A DNA stretch of 64,000 bases from Shewanella piezotolerans WP3 (GTDB taxonomy: Bacteria > Pseudomonadota > Gammaproteobacteria > Enterobacterales > Shewanellaceae). Under the pieces are notes generated by a model, which saw only the letters and a list, made by a program, of their open reading frames with translations, ran no database searches and was not told the origin of the DNA. The position numbers were made by a program, and so were the translations under genes. Positions 36,401 to 44,294 of this stretch are shown here, in pieces. Each line of letters starts with the position of its first letter. Position 1 is the first letter of the stretch. The stretch spans positions 1,798,001 through 1,862,000 of the forward strand of contig NC_011566.1 of the NCBI RefSeq assembly GCF_000014885.1, given 5' to 3'.

Positions 36401-36523
36401 ATGGTATTTGGTATCTTTGCCTCAACCGCATTAGTGCTATTTATGGTACCAGCTTGCTACGCTATTTTAGAGGATTTCGGAAAGGTGAGTTTTGGTGCTA
36501 AAAAGAGCGGGCTACGTGCTTAA
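33413..36523 (+). CDS. RND-family efflux pump permease
   Basis: 1036 residues, the standard length, with twelve membrane helices and two large periplasmic loops. The proton-relay pair is visible in GIMMDDAIVIAES. The first helix starts FFVRHPTATHLLMLALIILG, and the second half repeats the plan (GFIALSGVVVNDSILLVQYI). The GTG start at 33413 overlaps the adaptor stop by four bases. It differs from AcrB enough that drug spectrum cannot be predicted. The operon ends in a strong terminator. Confidence 0.93.
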   Translation: MIAFFVRHPTATHLLMLALIILGIKALPELKRETFPEFSPNYISARVVLPGASPQDVEENLCLRMEDAVDSLGSIIETKCDALEGVAQMTLKLDDKADLGRNLVDVQTKISAIKDFPAEIEPPIVEELDFSEPIIDIALSATTSKPELKAYAEDFKRRIKLDTSIRQVEIAGFSQHQLLVEISLDALKRLGMSVADVATQIEQQNVQLPSGTLETASKNILIRFDQREVEADKLANIVIRSNAEGGVVRLRDVAKLTDRFELDEDHVRFDGEPAAILTVFKNKSQDSLRLKEEVIGFLDAEKLRTPDGVSISTSNDMSSLLWDRLTMLIKNGWQGVLLVFLCMWLFFSFRYSFWVAMGLPVAFMGSLFFMAQVGLTINIMTLVAFLMAIGIMMDDAIVIAESIASHIERGLDKTEAVIQGVKRVLPGVISSFLTTVFIFSSIAFMEGDMGKVLRVVPQTLLLILTVSLVEAFLILPNHLAHAAQGKERKTSRFKAEFNRRFEHFRTVNLVAAVEWVIAWRYAFMGAVISLLLLSVSLAAGGVVKFIGFPELDGDVVEARVILPPGSTLSQTEHVVEKIVNAAQLLNDKYSKDEDGEQLIQHITERFNFNADANETGAHVATVKVDLLSAEVRQTLLNTFIREWEATVGELVDPIAIVYKQPSMGPAGRAIDIRLRGDDLHQLKSASIEVQQYISGFNGVSGVMDSMRPGKSEILMTLKPGAEAYGVNGMMLASQLRGAYFHQTADYIQVGPESIQIDVQLDKSDAAKLENLANFPITLSASGDQVPLSAVADFAWQRNYVKISRLDGMRFVTITGEVDTHLANAGEINTAFKDELLPELIKRYPGVRVSFEGEVKENATTQNSMVSGFILGLLGVFAILSLQFKSYLEPLIVMAVIPLGLIGVFWGHLLLGFSMSMPSIMGFIALSGVVVNDSILLVQYIRFHVDEGQTVHQAVVSASKERFRAVFITSLTTAAGMLPLLLETSIQAQVLQPLVISMVFGIFASTALVLFMVPACYAILEDFGKVSFGAKKSGLRA

Positions 36524-36529
36524 TTTGAA

Positions 36530-36561
36530 TAAAAAAGGGCTTCGATTGAAGCCCTTTTTTA
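36530..36561. terminator. Bidirectional terminator between RND gene and lipoprotein gene
   Basis: AAAAAAGGGCTTC and GAAGCCCTTTTTT form a strong stem around GATT, with A/T runs on both sides, between convergent genes. Confidence 0.9.
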
Positions 36562-36562
36562 T

Positions 36563-36985
36563 TTAAGAGTCGAACTTTGCGATATCAACCTCAGTAGCAC
36601 CTTCATTACACTCGCCTCTAATGCTGCCACGGTCATATTGAATAGAGCGGCTGATCTCTATATATCCTTCGCGGCAGTAGCCTGTCATCTCGATTGTCCG
36701 ACTAAGACCATGCTCTATTTTTTGTGTCCAAGCCGTTAGGTCTGGCCCTTGATAGCGTTTCCTTGAACGTTTTTTTTGCTGGGCTCGCTGTTCATGGGGG
36801 AGCGCCTGCTTAGCATTGCTGTCTATCACTAGCTTGGCGCGATAGGTAAACAGTTTAAGGCCATTGCTTTTTATATCGGTTCTAAATGAGTCGGTAAGTT
36901 GGCCTGCAAACTCTTCTGGCTCGAGTTCAGGCGTACCGCTACAGGCTGAGAGTAGTAAAACAAGCAATAGAGATATTATTTTCAT
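36563..36985 (-). CDS. Small lipoprotein of unknown function
   Basis: 140 residues. N-terminal lipoprotein signal MKIISLLLVLLLSACSG with lipobox LSAC (Cys 16). The mature part is charged and soluble, with a basic stretch QKKRSRKRYQG and two Cys in YCREGY and GECNEG that could pair. No recognised domain. Next to the RND operon but on the opposite strand. Confidence 0.75.
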   Translation of the reverse strand: MKIISLLLVLLLSACSGTPELEPEEFAGQLTDSFRTDIKSNGLKLFTYRAKLVIDSNAKQALPHEQRAQQKKRSRKRYQGPDLTAWTQKIEHGLSRTIEMTGYCREGYIEISRSIQYDRGSIRGECNEGATEVDIAKFDS

Positions 36986-37098
36986 TATTATTTTTATGTT
37001 AAAAATTGGTTTCTAATTGCCAGCATAACGTATATTGAACCAAGTTAGCAGGGCTTTAAAATGTTTTACATTCTGTTGTTTGACTAGGGAGTGTATAG

Positions 37099-37788
37099 AT
37101 GATGCAATTTTTAGAACAACTCGTCGATTCTATCAGCCTAAATTCTAGCCTCGCAGGGCTTATTGCAACCGTACTCCTTGTATTTTGGTACTGGCTCATT
37201 TGGCCACAAACGCAGTTCTCTGAATTAGTCGCATCACGTAAAAAGCAATCTCGGGTATTTATTGCCACATTTGCAATCAATGCGCTTTGGTTAATCAATG
37301 CAAGTGTCTCTCCCCAAATTCATGTGCATTTCCTTGGATTGGTTGTGCTAATGCTTATGTTTGGTTGGCGTTTGGCCAGTATCATCGCTTTATTGCCGGT
37401 GCTGTTTTTTGCAATATTTGTGTTAAAGCAGCCGTTAGATTTTGCTCTTTATGCTATTTTTGCTGTGTGTGTTCCGCTATTTGTGTGCTTTATCTTCTAC
37501 AGTCAAAGCTTTAAATTCCTGCCTCATCACCTGTTTATTTATATTTTCTTTGGTGCTTTCATCAATGGTTTTTTATCTATGTTGTTTCACATTGTTAGCT
37601 GGGCATTATGGCTAAATTTGAGTACAGATTATGATTGGTTATACCTTGCGGATAACTATTTGATACTCATTCCCTTATTGGGATTTCCAGAAGCGTTACT
37701 TAACGGAATGGCGATAACAATACTGGTGGTTTATCGCCCAGAATGGCTGTATGACTATTGCGATAGGACTTATCTTTGGAAGCAGTAA
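37099..37788 (+). CDS. Polytopic membrane protein, possibly CbiM-like (energy-coupling factor permease)
   Basis: 229 residues, about seven hydrophobic helices, no signal peptide. The overall plan and the histidine-bearing ends of helices (HVHFLGLVVLMLMFGW, LPHHLFIYIFFGAFINGF) resemble the CbiM/ECF substrate-binding component superfamily; I am not certain. No ECF ATPase or other partner is adjacent. TAGGGAGTGTATAG precedes ATG. The alternative is an uncharacterised membrane family. Confidence 0.55.
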   Translation: MMQFLEQLVDSISLNSSLAGLIATVLLVFWYWLIWPQTQFSELVASRKKQSRVFIATFAINALWLINASVSPQIHVHFLGLVVLMLMFGWRLASIIALLPVLFFAIFVLKQPLDFALYAIFAVCVPLFVCFIFYSQSFKFLPHHLFIYIFFGAFINGFLSMLFHIVSWALWLNLSTDYDWLYLADNYLILIPLLGFPEALLNGMAITILVVYRPEWLYDYCDRTYLWKQ

Positions 37789-37876
37789 TTAGCTTCTCGA
37801 TTTTATAGGTAATAGCGGGTGTCATTATTATTCAATGAAAGCTGCCAAAAATAGCTAAAGGAAGGAAAACCAATAT

Positions 37877-38284
37877 TTAGCTTCTCGATTGTGGGTAGCG
37901 AGTGCAGCGATCGTTTAATGAGAGCCATTTAAGTTGGCTGTCTGTGTGAATATGATAAGTTGGCTGCACATTATTCGGTTCATCAAGTGATACGATTGAT
38001 AGCGTTAAATAGCTCGGATAACGAGTATCTCTAAAACTTATCTGTGATCCACATTGATGACAAAAACCACGCCGCACAAATTCTGAAGAGTGGTATTCAG
38101 TCACCGCTCCCGTTAGCCAGCTGACCTCATCGATATGAAAATCCATCCAAGCCCCAAGAACAGAACCTGTACTTTTTTGGCATTGGCGGCAATGACAATA
38201 GTCTGCAGCAAAAGGGCTGGCGGATAATTGGTATCTGATGGCGCCGCACAAGCAGCCGCCGTGCTGTGTAATAGTTTTTGTCAT
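37877..38284 (-). CDS. GFA (CENP-V/glutathione-dependent formaldehyde-activating) family protein
   Basis: 135 residues. Zinc-binding Cys sets are complete: C11/C13 (GGCLCGAIRY), C30/C32/C35 (CHCRQC) and CHQCG near residue 94. The family name comes from Paracoccus Gfa; most members, including this small one, have no proven substrate. ATG 38284. It is monocistronic. Confidence 0.88.
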   Translation of the reverse strand: MTKTITQHGGCLCGAIRYQLSASPFAADYCHCRQCQKSTGSVLGAWMDFHIDEVSWLTGAVTEYHSSEFVRRGFCHQCGSQISFRDTRYPSYLTLSIVSLDEPNNVQPTYHIHTDSQLKWLSLNDRCTRYPQSRS

Positions 38285-38490
38285 ATACCGGATCTACATT
38301 GAAATTGTGAGTTTCAGCGGTGCTGTGCCAGCTAAATTCATTATTGATAGCCTATCGATTATTTTAGATAAAGTCACTTTATTGCAGTGGCTTTGCTATG
38401 CCAAGGTTAATAATGAAAGTGCAAACAGAATGTGAATCACTACCTAGCGCATTCTAACAATAATGTAATTAGCTCAGCACCTTATAACTC

Positions 38491-38506
38491 TATGATATAG
38501 CTCACA
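38491..38506. promoter_or_regulatory. CRP-like site before the DUF1538 operon
   Basis: TATGATATAGCTCACA fits TGTGA-N6-TCACA at 9 of 10 positions. It lies 82-97 bases before the first DUF1538 gene. Single-site match only; the surrounding 300 bases show no other feature. Confidence 0.35.
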
Positions 38507-38587
38507 GATGTGGGTGAAAGTGTTAATCACTTGTTGTGATTTCGGGTGGTTTTGGCAGACTGGAACTGTAGCCCCAAAGGAGTGAGT

Positions 38588-39322
38588 ATGGCTTCAATCA
38601 GTCAGTTGTTAAATGCGATGCTAAATAGTTTTAAAGATCTTATCCCTATTATTTTAGTGGTTAGTTTCTTTGAAATATTTGTATTGCATCAAGCCCCAGA
38701 TAATCTTTTTTCTATTCTTATTGGTCTTATATTCATTGTTGTCGGACTCACTTTCTTTGTGTTTGGTTTGGAGATGGGGCTGTTCCCTATCGGCGAATCG
38801 CTAGCACAAGCGTTGGCGAGAAAAGGCAGTGTATTTTGGCTAGTGATATTTTCATTCTCCTTAGGCTTTGGTACTACGCTTGCCGAGCCAGCACTAACTG
38901 CTGTGGCTAATGAAGCTGCCGAGGTTGCGGCCGATGCAGGAGCGATCGCCCAAAGCGAAGCGGCAATGGACAGTTATGCAATGGGGCTAAGGTTAACCGT
39001 TGCACTTTCTGTTGGCCTGGCAATTTTGCTTGGCGTTGTGAGGATTTTGAAAGGTTGGCCTATCCATTACATTATTATTGGTGGTTATGTCTTAGTCATG
39101 GTACTGACTTCCTTTGCACCAGAAAACATCATCGGTATTGCTTATGACTCTGGGGGCGTTACCACATCGACCATTACCGTACCTTTAGTGACTGCACTCG
39201 GGGTTGGATTAGCCAGTGTGATTAAAGGCCGCAATCCCATGTTAGACGGTTTTGGTTTAATCGCTTTTGCCAGTCTAATGCCGATGATCTTTGTGCTTAT
39301 TTACGGAATGGTGGTGCTGTAA
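38588..39322 (+). CDS. DUF1538-family membrane protein A
   Basis: 244 residues, about seven membrane helices. Shares with the next gene the motifs LFPIGES, LAEPALTAVA (AEP[AS]L) and the loop AYDSGGVTTSTITVPL, which mark DUF1538 proteins. AAAGGAGTGAGT precedes ATG 38588; the longer frame from 38546 lacks a ribosome site. First of four tightly spaced genes with a PII-like and a CBS protein. I infer a two-subunit transporter regulated by them; substrate unknown. Confidence 0.85.
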   Translation: MASISQLLNAMLNSFKDLIPIILVVSFFEIFVLHQAPDNLFSILIGLIFIVVGLTFFVFGLEMGLFPIGESLAQALARKGSVFWLVIFSFSLGFGTTLAEPALTAVANEAAEVAADAGAIAQSEAAMDSYAMGLRLTVALSVGLAILLGVVRILKGWPIHYIIIGGYVLVMVLTSFAPENIIGIAYDSGGVTTSTITVPLVTALGVGLASVIKGRNPMLDGFGLIAFASLMPMIFVLIYGMVVL

Positions 39323-40107
39323 TGGAGATGCTAATCAAAGTTCTCGAAACGTTAATGCTCACGGCGCGAGATGTAGTACCAATTGCGGCGATCTTATTTG
39401 GTTTTCAATTAGGGGTATTGAAAAGACCTGTCGCTAATTGGCGGAGAGTTGCAGCGGGTTTTGTTTACGTCATTTTGGGGTTGAGCTTCTTTTTAGTTGG
39501 ACTCGAGTTGGCACTGTTCCCTATTGGTGAAGCGATGGCTGAGCAACTAACCTCACCGGCATTTATTCATGCTGATGACCCATCTATCACGGTCAATGCA
39601 TGGCAAGACTACTATTGGGTCTATATCTTTGCTGCAGCGATTGGCTTTAGTACCACTATTGCCGAGCCATCTTTAATCGCTGTGGCGATAAAAGCCAATG
39701 AAGTCTCCGGTGGCAGTATCGGCATTCAGGGCCTGCGGATCTCGGTGGCGATTGGGGTTGCTTTTGGGATCTCACTGGGCTGCTTTCGCATCGTCGTAGG
39801 CGATCCCATACATTATTACATCATGGCAGGTTACGTTATTGTGGTTATACAGACCTTTTATGCCCCTAAAATGATCGTACCTTTAGCCTATGACTCTGGC
39901 GGGGTAACCACATCTACTGTAACAGTGCCACTAGTTGCAGCACTGGGCTTAGGCTTAGCAACCAATGTTGATGGTCGCAATCCATTAATTGATGGATTTG
40001 GACTGATTGCTTTCGCGAGCTTATTTCCGATGATCACCGTAATGGGCTATGCCCAACTGGTCGAATTTAAAAATAGAACTCAAAAGGAGCGGAATAATGC
40101 GCTTTAA
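39322..40107 (+). CDS. DUF1538-family membrane protein B
   Basis: 261 residues, paralogous to the preceding product with the same order of motifs: LFPIGEAMA, IAEPSLIAVA and AYDSGGVTTSTVTVPL. A longer extramembrane loop (SPAFIHADDPSITVNAWQDYY) distinguishes it. The start overlaps the stop of the first gene by one base, so the two are translationally coupled and probably form a heterodimer. The 3' end overlaps the PII-like gene start by 11 bases. Confidence 0.85.
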   Translation: MEMLIKVLETLMLTARDVVPIAAILFGFQLGVLKRPVANWRRVAAGFVYVILGLSFFLVGLELALFPIGEAMAEQLTSPAFIHADDPSITVNAWQDYYWVYIFAAAIGFSTTIAEPSLIAVAIKANEVSGGSIGIQGLRISVAIGVAFGISLGCFRIVVGDPIHYYIMAGYVIVVIQTFYAPKMIVPLAYDSGGVTTSTVTVPLVAALGLGLATNVDGRNPLIDGFGLIAFASLFPMITVMGYAQLVEFKNRTQKERNNAL

Positions 40108-40447
40108 ACTGATAATTGTCTTTATAGATGATGCATGTACTGACTCGATCCTCGATGCGGCGCGCAGTAAAGGGGCGACAGGTGCCACAGTGATCAACCA
40201 TGCCCGTGGCGAGGGGCTTAAAAAGCAGAAAACCTTTATGGGGTTGTCTCTTGATATTCAGCGTGATGTCGTACTTTTGTTGGTTGAGGAGCATTTAAGC
40301 CGAGCCATTTTGGAAACTGTTAATGAAGTGGGTGAATTTGATAGTGATTCAGGAAAAGGTATCGCTATTCAAATTGATGTTGAAGATGCCGTTGGTGTTG
40401 CACACCAAGTACAACAGTTGAGTCATGATATAGAGGATCAAATATGA
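40097..40447 (+). CDS. PII-like nitrogen-regulator-family protein
   Basis: 116 residues with the PII fold: FKLIIVFIDDACTDSILDAARSKGATGATVINHARGEG resembles PII strand 1, helix 1 and the start of the T-loop. The uridylylation-site Tyr motif of GlnB is not conserved, so it is a PII-like relative. ATG 40097 follows AAAAGGAGCGGAATA and lies inside the end of the upstream membrane gene. PII proteins commonly control a co-encoded transporter in response to nucleotides. Overlaps the CBS gene by four bases. Confidence 0.75.
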   Translation: MRFKLIIVFIDDACTDSILDAARSKGATGATVINHARGEGLKKQKTFMGLSLDIQRDVVLLLVEEHLSRAILETVNEVGEFDSDSGKGIAIQIDVEDAVGVAHQVQQLSHDIEDQI

Positions 40448-40854
40448 GCAAGCAAAAACCTGTCAGAAACCATGATGTAATGTGCCAAGAGTACGCCATG
40501 GTGGATGGCCTGCAAACAGTTGCAGAGGCAATAGAGCAAGCGGTTACTCATAAGGTGAATGTCTTGTTCGTTAACAAACGTGATGACGATGATGAATACG
40601 GCATGGTGTTAATGAGCGACATTGCCAAAAAGGTATTGGCAAAGGATAAAGCCCCAGACCGTGTTAACATCTATGAAATAATGGTGAAACCTGTCCTATC
40701 GGTGGAGGGGAATATGGACGTGAGGTATTGCGCTCGTTTATTTGACCGTTTTGGGATCACGAAAGCGCCAGTGATTGAACAGGGGAAAATCGTTGGGTTG
40801 GTGAGTTACCATGATATTGTGCTTAAAGGCATGATAAATAGAATAAGTGTTTAG
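40444..40854 (+). CDS. CBS-domain protein
   Basis: 136 residues, two CBS motifs forming one Bateman module (TVAEAIEQAVTHKVNVLFVN... and YCARLFDRFGITKAPVIEQGKIVGLVSYHDIV). Such modules bind adenine nucleotides or related ligands. Last gene of the DUF1538 operon, overlapping the PII-like gene. Together they suggest a transporter with two nucleotide sensors. Confidence 0.85.
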   Translation: MSKQKPVRNHDVMCQEYAMVDGLQTVAEAIEQAVTHKVNVLFVNKRDDDDEYGMVLMSDIAKKVLAKDKAPDRVNIYEIMVKPVLSVEGNMDVRYCARLFDRFGITKAPVIEQGKIVGLVSYHDIVLKGMINRISV

Positions 40855-41960
40855 GCTCTATTTATATCGCCCCAAGTCAATGGACTCAATATGATTGGGC
40901 TGTATATTTCTGGATCAGAGATGACAGCATTGAGTTATACCAATCAGTATAAAGATTTGATCGCTCAGCGAGAGTTTAGCGACTTTGAGGTAAGGCAATG
41001 AATGAAGAGCATAGTTATTCTACGTTCAAATTCATTAACGCAGCATCAAAGCCGCTAAAACTAGCCTTTAGGAGTGTTTTTGGCTTGCTACTTCTGCGTT
41101 GAACAAACTCATAAGGGAATAACCATTATGTCATTACTCACTTTGAATTAGCCTGCCAAAAACGCTCTGAGTAGATCAACTTCTTATACTGATTGGTATT
41201 AGAGGAAACACTGTACCAATCGGCCTTGCTTTGGCTTAAAGAGGAATGGCCTTTTTCTAAAATTGTATTCCCTGGTCGCAGTGTTTCCTGGGAAGTTTGG
41301 CATATGAATTTACCAGTGTAGATTCCATTGTTGCATAGTAAGGGTATGATTTAACGAGCCATTGTGTTTTAGGATGGCCCTTGACTCGCAGAATATTCTT
41401 ATGCTTACGTACATTTAACCTCTAAGCAGCCCATCAGCTTTGCTTATTCCTACATCCTGTCTCATCTCCCTTACTTTTTAAGGGGAGCTGCAATATGCAG
41501 GTTAGCTTTGTGCAGTGCTTTAGAGCCTATATGTAGAATGTTACGTGCTCCGTATTCTTTGCCTTGCCTCAGAAATAAAAATCCTCGTTAAGTACTCAAA
41601 TCATCGTACCAATTGGTAGAGTTGTTAATGATTATAGAAAACCTGACAGGGTATTTCTGTATTTTAGTCAAAACCATTTAGGGAGTTAGGCTTGTTGGAA
41701 ATTCACTTGTCGCTTGAGTTATATCACTTTTTTTAGATAAAAATCGATGATCAGCCCCTTTATTTACCGAAATAATGTAGAGTAAAATTCAGTAGATAAA
41801 AGTTGGATAATTGTAGTCGATACTTAAAGCGGTTGCTGCCGATTTGATTCAAGATATCTGTTACGGGAGCTCACTGGCCATTATGGGTCATATAATTACC
41901 AACTCATTACTTCATTGAGCTTAGCGCTCAAATTTTTGTTTTTAGACTAATGGAAGAACA
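40855..41960. other. 1.1-kb gene-poor stretch with MITE-like element
   Basis: No ribosome-site-supported frame of credible length. It holds the inverted-repeat element 40937-41199 and the self-complementary TACCAATTGGTA at 41607-41618. The remaining 750 bases look like decayed or non-coding DNA; I could not translate them into a known transposase in either direction. Confidence 0.5.
40937..41199. repeat. MITE-like inverted-repeat element (263 bp)
   Basis: Sixteen-base terminal inverted repeats are exact: ATACCAATCAGTATAA (40937-40952) and TTATACTGATTGGTAT (41184-41199). The similarity continues inward imperfectly (CTCAG/CTGAG), and the core around CGTTCAA...TTAACGCAG and CTGCGTTGAAC is again inverted, so the whole element could fold into one long hairpin. 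No clear target duplication flanks it. No coding capacity. Confidence 0.75.
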
Positions 41961-42929
41961 ATGGAAATAAGTTTAACGCACATTCTCCTTGCGGTAATAG
42001 GAATGGGAGCTTTGGTCATTATAGCTCAGATTGTCATATTTAATAAAATCAAAGGTTTGCAAGTTAATGCCGTGCAACAGCTCAGTGATGTTAATATCCA
42101 GTTAGCTCAAACTATTGATGGTATCCCCGCTATTATCCAAGCCCATTTCCAGGCCGGAGTCGAGCCAATAACGGATGCCCAACAGGCTTATCAAAATAAG
42201 GCTCAGCAGTCATTTAAGGCCATAAACCAGTTATTTACCGCCAAAATTGAAGAAAAACATTGCGAAAACAGCAAACTGCATAGTCAATTGCAAACACAAT
42301 TGCAGGAACTTCAGCAACAACTGTCTACGCTTTCAGTTAAGCAGCATGAGCAAACTAATTCGCAGATAGTGACGGCACTTACAGATTCCCAAGGTGTGCT
42401 CAAAACCGGTATCGAAGAGATGGGAAGTATGTTGAATAGTGCGATTAAACGCACTCAAGCTGAGCTTGAGAAAGACGCAAAAAAACAGACTTTCATCAAT
42501 AAGCAACATCAATTATCTAACCTTGAAACGATGTCTAGCTTAATTCAAAATTTGCGGGTGCAAAACCTAGTGGAGTTAACCAATGAGCTGGCTCAGCATA
42601 CCGAGTTAACCCTTGATACCCAAGACTTTGTCAAACATTTAGGTGAATGCAAGGTGGTTAAAATTGAAGACAAGCACTCGGGGCAAGTGACTCAAGTTTA
42701 TTACGAGAACGGTATCAAACATAGCAGCGATACCTTACAGGGTGAGCAACTCAAGTATCAGATGTTTTATGACCAAGAGGGGCGATTGGCTAAAGGGGTT
42801 GAGTACGATGCTGATCAGCAAGTAAGTTTTGAATATTTCTATGACGGCGCTGGGGAAGTCAACCAGCGTGTTGAATATGTTTATGATGCCGACGGCAATC
42901 AAGCTGACCCAATTAAGAAAGTCTATTAG
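41961..42929 (+). CDS. Membrane-anchored coiled-coil protein, first gene of TerB operon
   Basis: 322 residues. A single N-terminal membrane segment (ILLAVIGMGALVIIAQIVIF) is followed by a long helical/coiled-coil region rich in Gln (about 30-200). A C-terminal beta-like region (about 230-322) repeats short YYENG, FYDQEGRLAKGVEYDAD, YFYDGAGEVNQRVEYVYDADG motifs, resembling MORN-like/YD-type repeats. I recognise no family. It ends 13 bases before the TerB-like gene. Probably membrane-bound with the repeat domain in the cytoplasm. Confidence 0.75.
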   Translation: MEISLTHILLAVIGMGALVIIAQIVIFNKIKGLQVNAVQQLSDVNIQLAQTIDGIPAIIQAHFQAGVEPITDAQQAYQNKAQQSFKAINQLFTAKIEEKHCENSKLHSQLQTQLQELQQQLSTLSVKQHEQTNSQIVTALTDSQGVLKTGIEEMGSMLNSAIKRTQAELEKDAKKQTFINKQHQLSNLETMSSLIQNLRVQNLVELTNELAQHTELTLDTQDFVKHLGECKVVKIEDKHSGQVTQVYYENGIKHSSDTLQGEQLKYQMFYDQEGRLAKGVEYDADQQVSFEYFYDGAGEVNQRVEYVYDADGNQADPIKKVY

Positions 42930-42942
42930 AGCAAGGGATACC

Positions 42943-43347
42943 ATGTATTTAAGTGAATTATCAGTAGCAGAGCGCAAAACCTTTCTCGAGCTTGCCTATT
43001 CAGTCATGGCACTTAATGGCAGCCACAAAGAGCAAGAGAAAGCCATCTTTGAGTCATTTACCCATGAGTGCGGTATGCCGTCATACCAGCTCAAGCAGCA
43101 AGATGATATAGACGCAGTAATTAAGGTGTTGACTCGCAGTGAAATGAAAAACCGCCGTATTGTGATCGTTGAGCTATTTGGCATTGTGCTTGCTGACGGA
43201 GAGTATTGTGAAAACGAAGCTGCGTTTATGCTCAAACTTGCATCATCATTTGGCATTGAGGAGTTTGAGCTGAAGCGCCTACAGCGTTGGGTCGAAGCTA
43301 TGAACGACTTAGTACATGAAGGTTTTAGTCTTATCATGAAGGATTAA
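42943..43347 (+). CDS. TerB-like protein
   Basis: 134 residues, all helical. ELSVAERKTFLELAYSVMALNGSHKEQE and IVLADGEYCENEAAFMLKLASSFGI show the TerB/DjlA-type pattern with acidic residues that can bind metal ions. ATG 42943 has AAGGGATACC in front; longer frames start inside the upstream gene without a ribosome site. TerB-like domains often occur in stress- and phage-defence-related operons together with membrane proteins. Confidence 0.7.
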   Translation: MYLSELSVAERKTFLELAYSVMALNGSHKEQEKAIFESFTHECGMPSYQLKQQDDIDAVIKVLTRSEMKNRRIVIVELFGIVLADGEYCENEAAFMLKLASSFGIEEFELKRLQRWVEAMNDLVHEGFSLIMKD

Positions 43348-43349
43348 CT

Positions 43350-44282
43350 ATGTTTGGACGATTAGGAAGCTGGGCCGCAGCTAAGATAAGCAACGTGGTA
43401 GACAAAGTGGTCGAGGTGACAAAAAAAGTCACCGAAAAGGTCATTGAGAAGGGTTCTAAGTGTTGGAATGCCTTTACAGGCAAGACGACATTCGATAAAG
43501 CTGAACGCCTGTACCAAGAGATCTGTGATCGCTATGATAAGAAAAAAATCGAGTATGATCAGAGTTGTAAAAAGCTTATTGATGATATCGATACACAGGT
43601 CGGTGCCATTAATCGCTTTAAACAAGATATCTATGGCGTACAATTTAAGCGTTTTGTCTCTCTAGCGAATCGATTACATAACGTGACAGTTAAAGGTCAG
43701 CCTTTCGAAGAGTTGTTTGACGATGCAATTCTTGAAATAAAAACGACGGCAACGGTTGAGCACAGGAATAACCTATTCTTAATCGACTTTAATAAGTTTG
43801 ATTTAGTTCGAGTTGCTTCTTATGTACTGACTCTGGGATTCTACTCGCGAAAGAAAGCTAAGCAAACACTACTAAAAGTGCAAGAAGAGGAGCTCCGCAT
43901 TGATGAAGAGATTGCTAAAATGGAGTCTCATCAGTGCCAGCTTCAGGTCGTGACAGCATCTATCGACAACGTAGTTGAGTATTTCGATGAATTAATCAAA
44001 AACTACAATAAGTTACTGGACCGATTTGAGTATGGCATTCAGAGCCAGCGCCATAAGCAAATGGCACATGCTGACGAGATCTTTGCCCATAAATTGGACT
44101 TTAAGCTGATCCCTATTGCTCATATCGAAGAGTTTCAAGCGCTGTTTAATCTCTCGATAGTACTCAAGCAGATGGCAAACTTAGGCTACCTGTCAGAGAG
44201 TGGTCAGTGGAACTCGGACGATAATCAGCAGGCTAAAGAATTGTATCAACAAGTAGCCACTATTAAGGCTATCGCCGCATAA
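43350..44282 (+). CDS. Coiled-coil protein of unknown function, third gene of TerB operon
   Basis: 310 residues. An amphipathic, lysine-rich N-terminus (VVDKVVEVTKKVTEKVIEKG) suits membrane-surface contact. Long helices follow (DKAERLYQEICDRYDKKKIEY and later EEELRIDEEIAKMESHQ). No membrane segment longer than a weak one near SYVLTLGFYS. Starts two bases after the TerB-like stop, so co-translated. No family recognised. Confidence 0.75.
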   Translation: MFGRLGSWAAAKISNVVDKVVEVTKKVTEKVIEKGSKCWNAFTGKTTFDKAERLYQEICDRYDKKKIEYDQSCKKLIDDIDTQVGAINRFKQDIYGVQFKRFVSLANRLHNVTVKGQPFEELFDDAILEIKTTATVEHRNNLFLIDFNKFDLVRVASYVLTLGFYSRKKAKQTLLKVQEEELRIDEEIAKMESHQCQLQVVTASIDNVVEYFDELIKNYNKLLDRFEYGIQSQRHKQMAHADEIFAHKLDFKLIPIAHIEEFQALFNLSIVLKQMANLGYLSESGQWNSDDNQQAKELYQQVATIKAIAA

Positions 44283-44294
44283 GGATCTCGGCAA

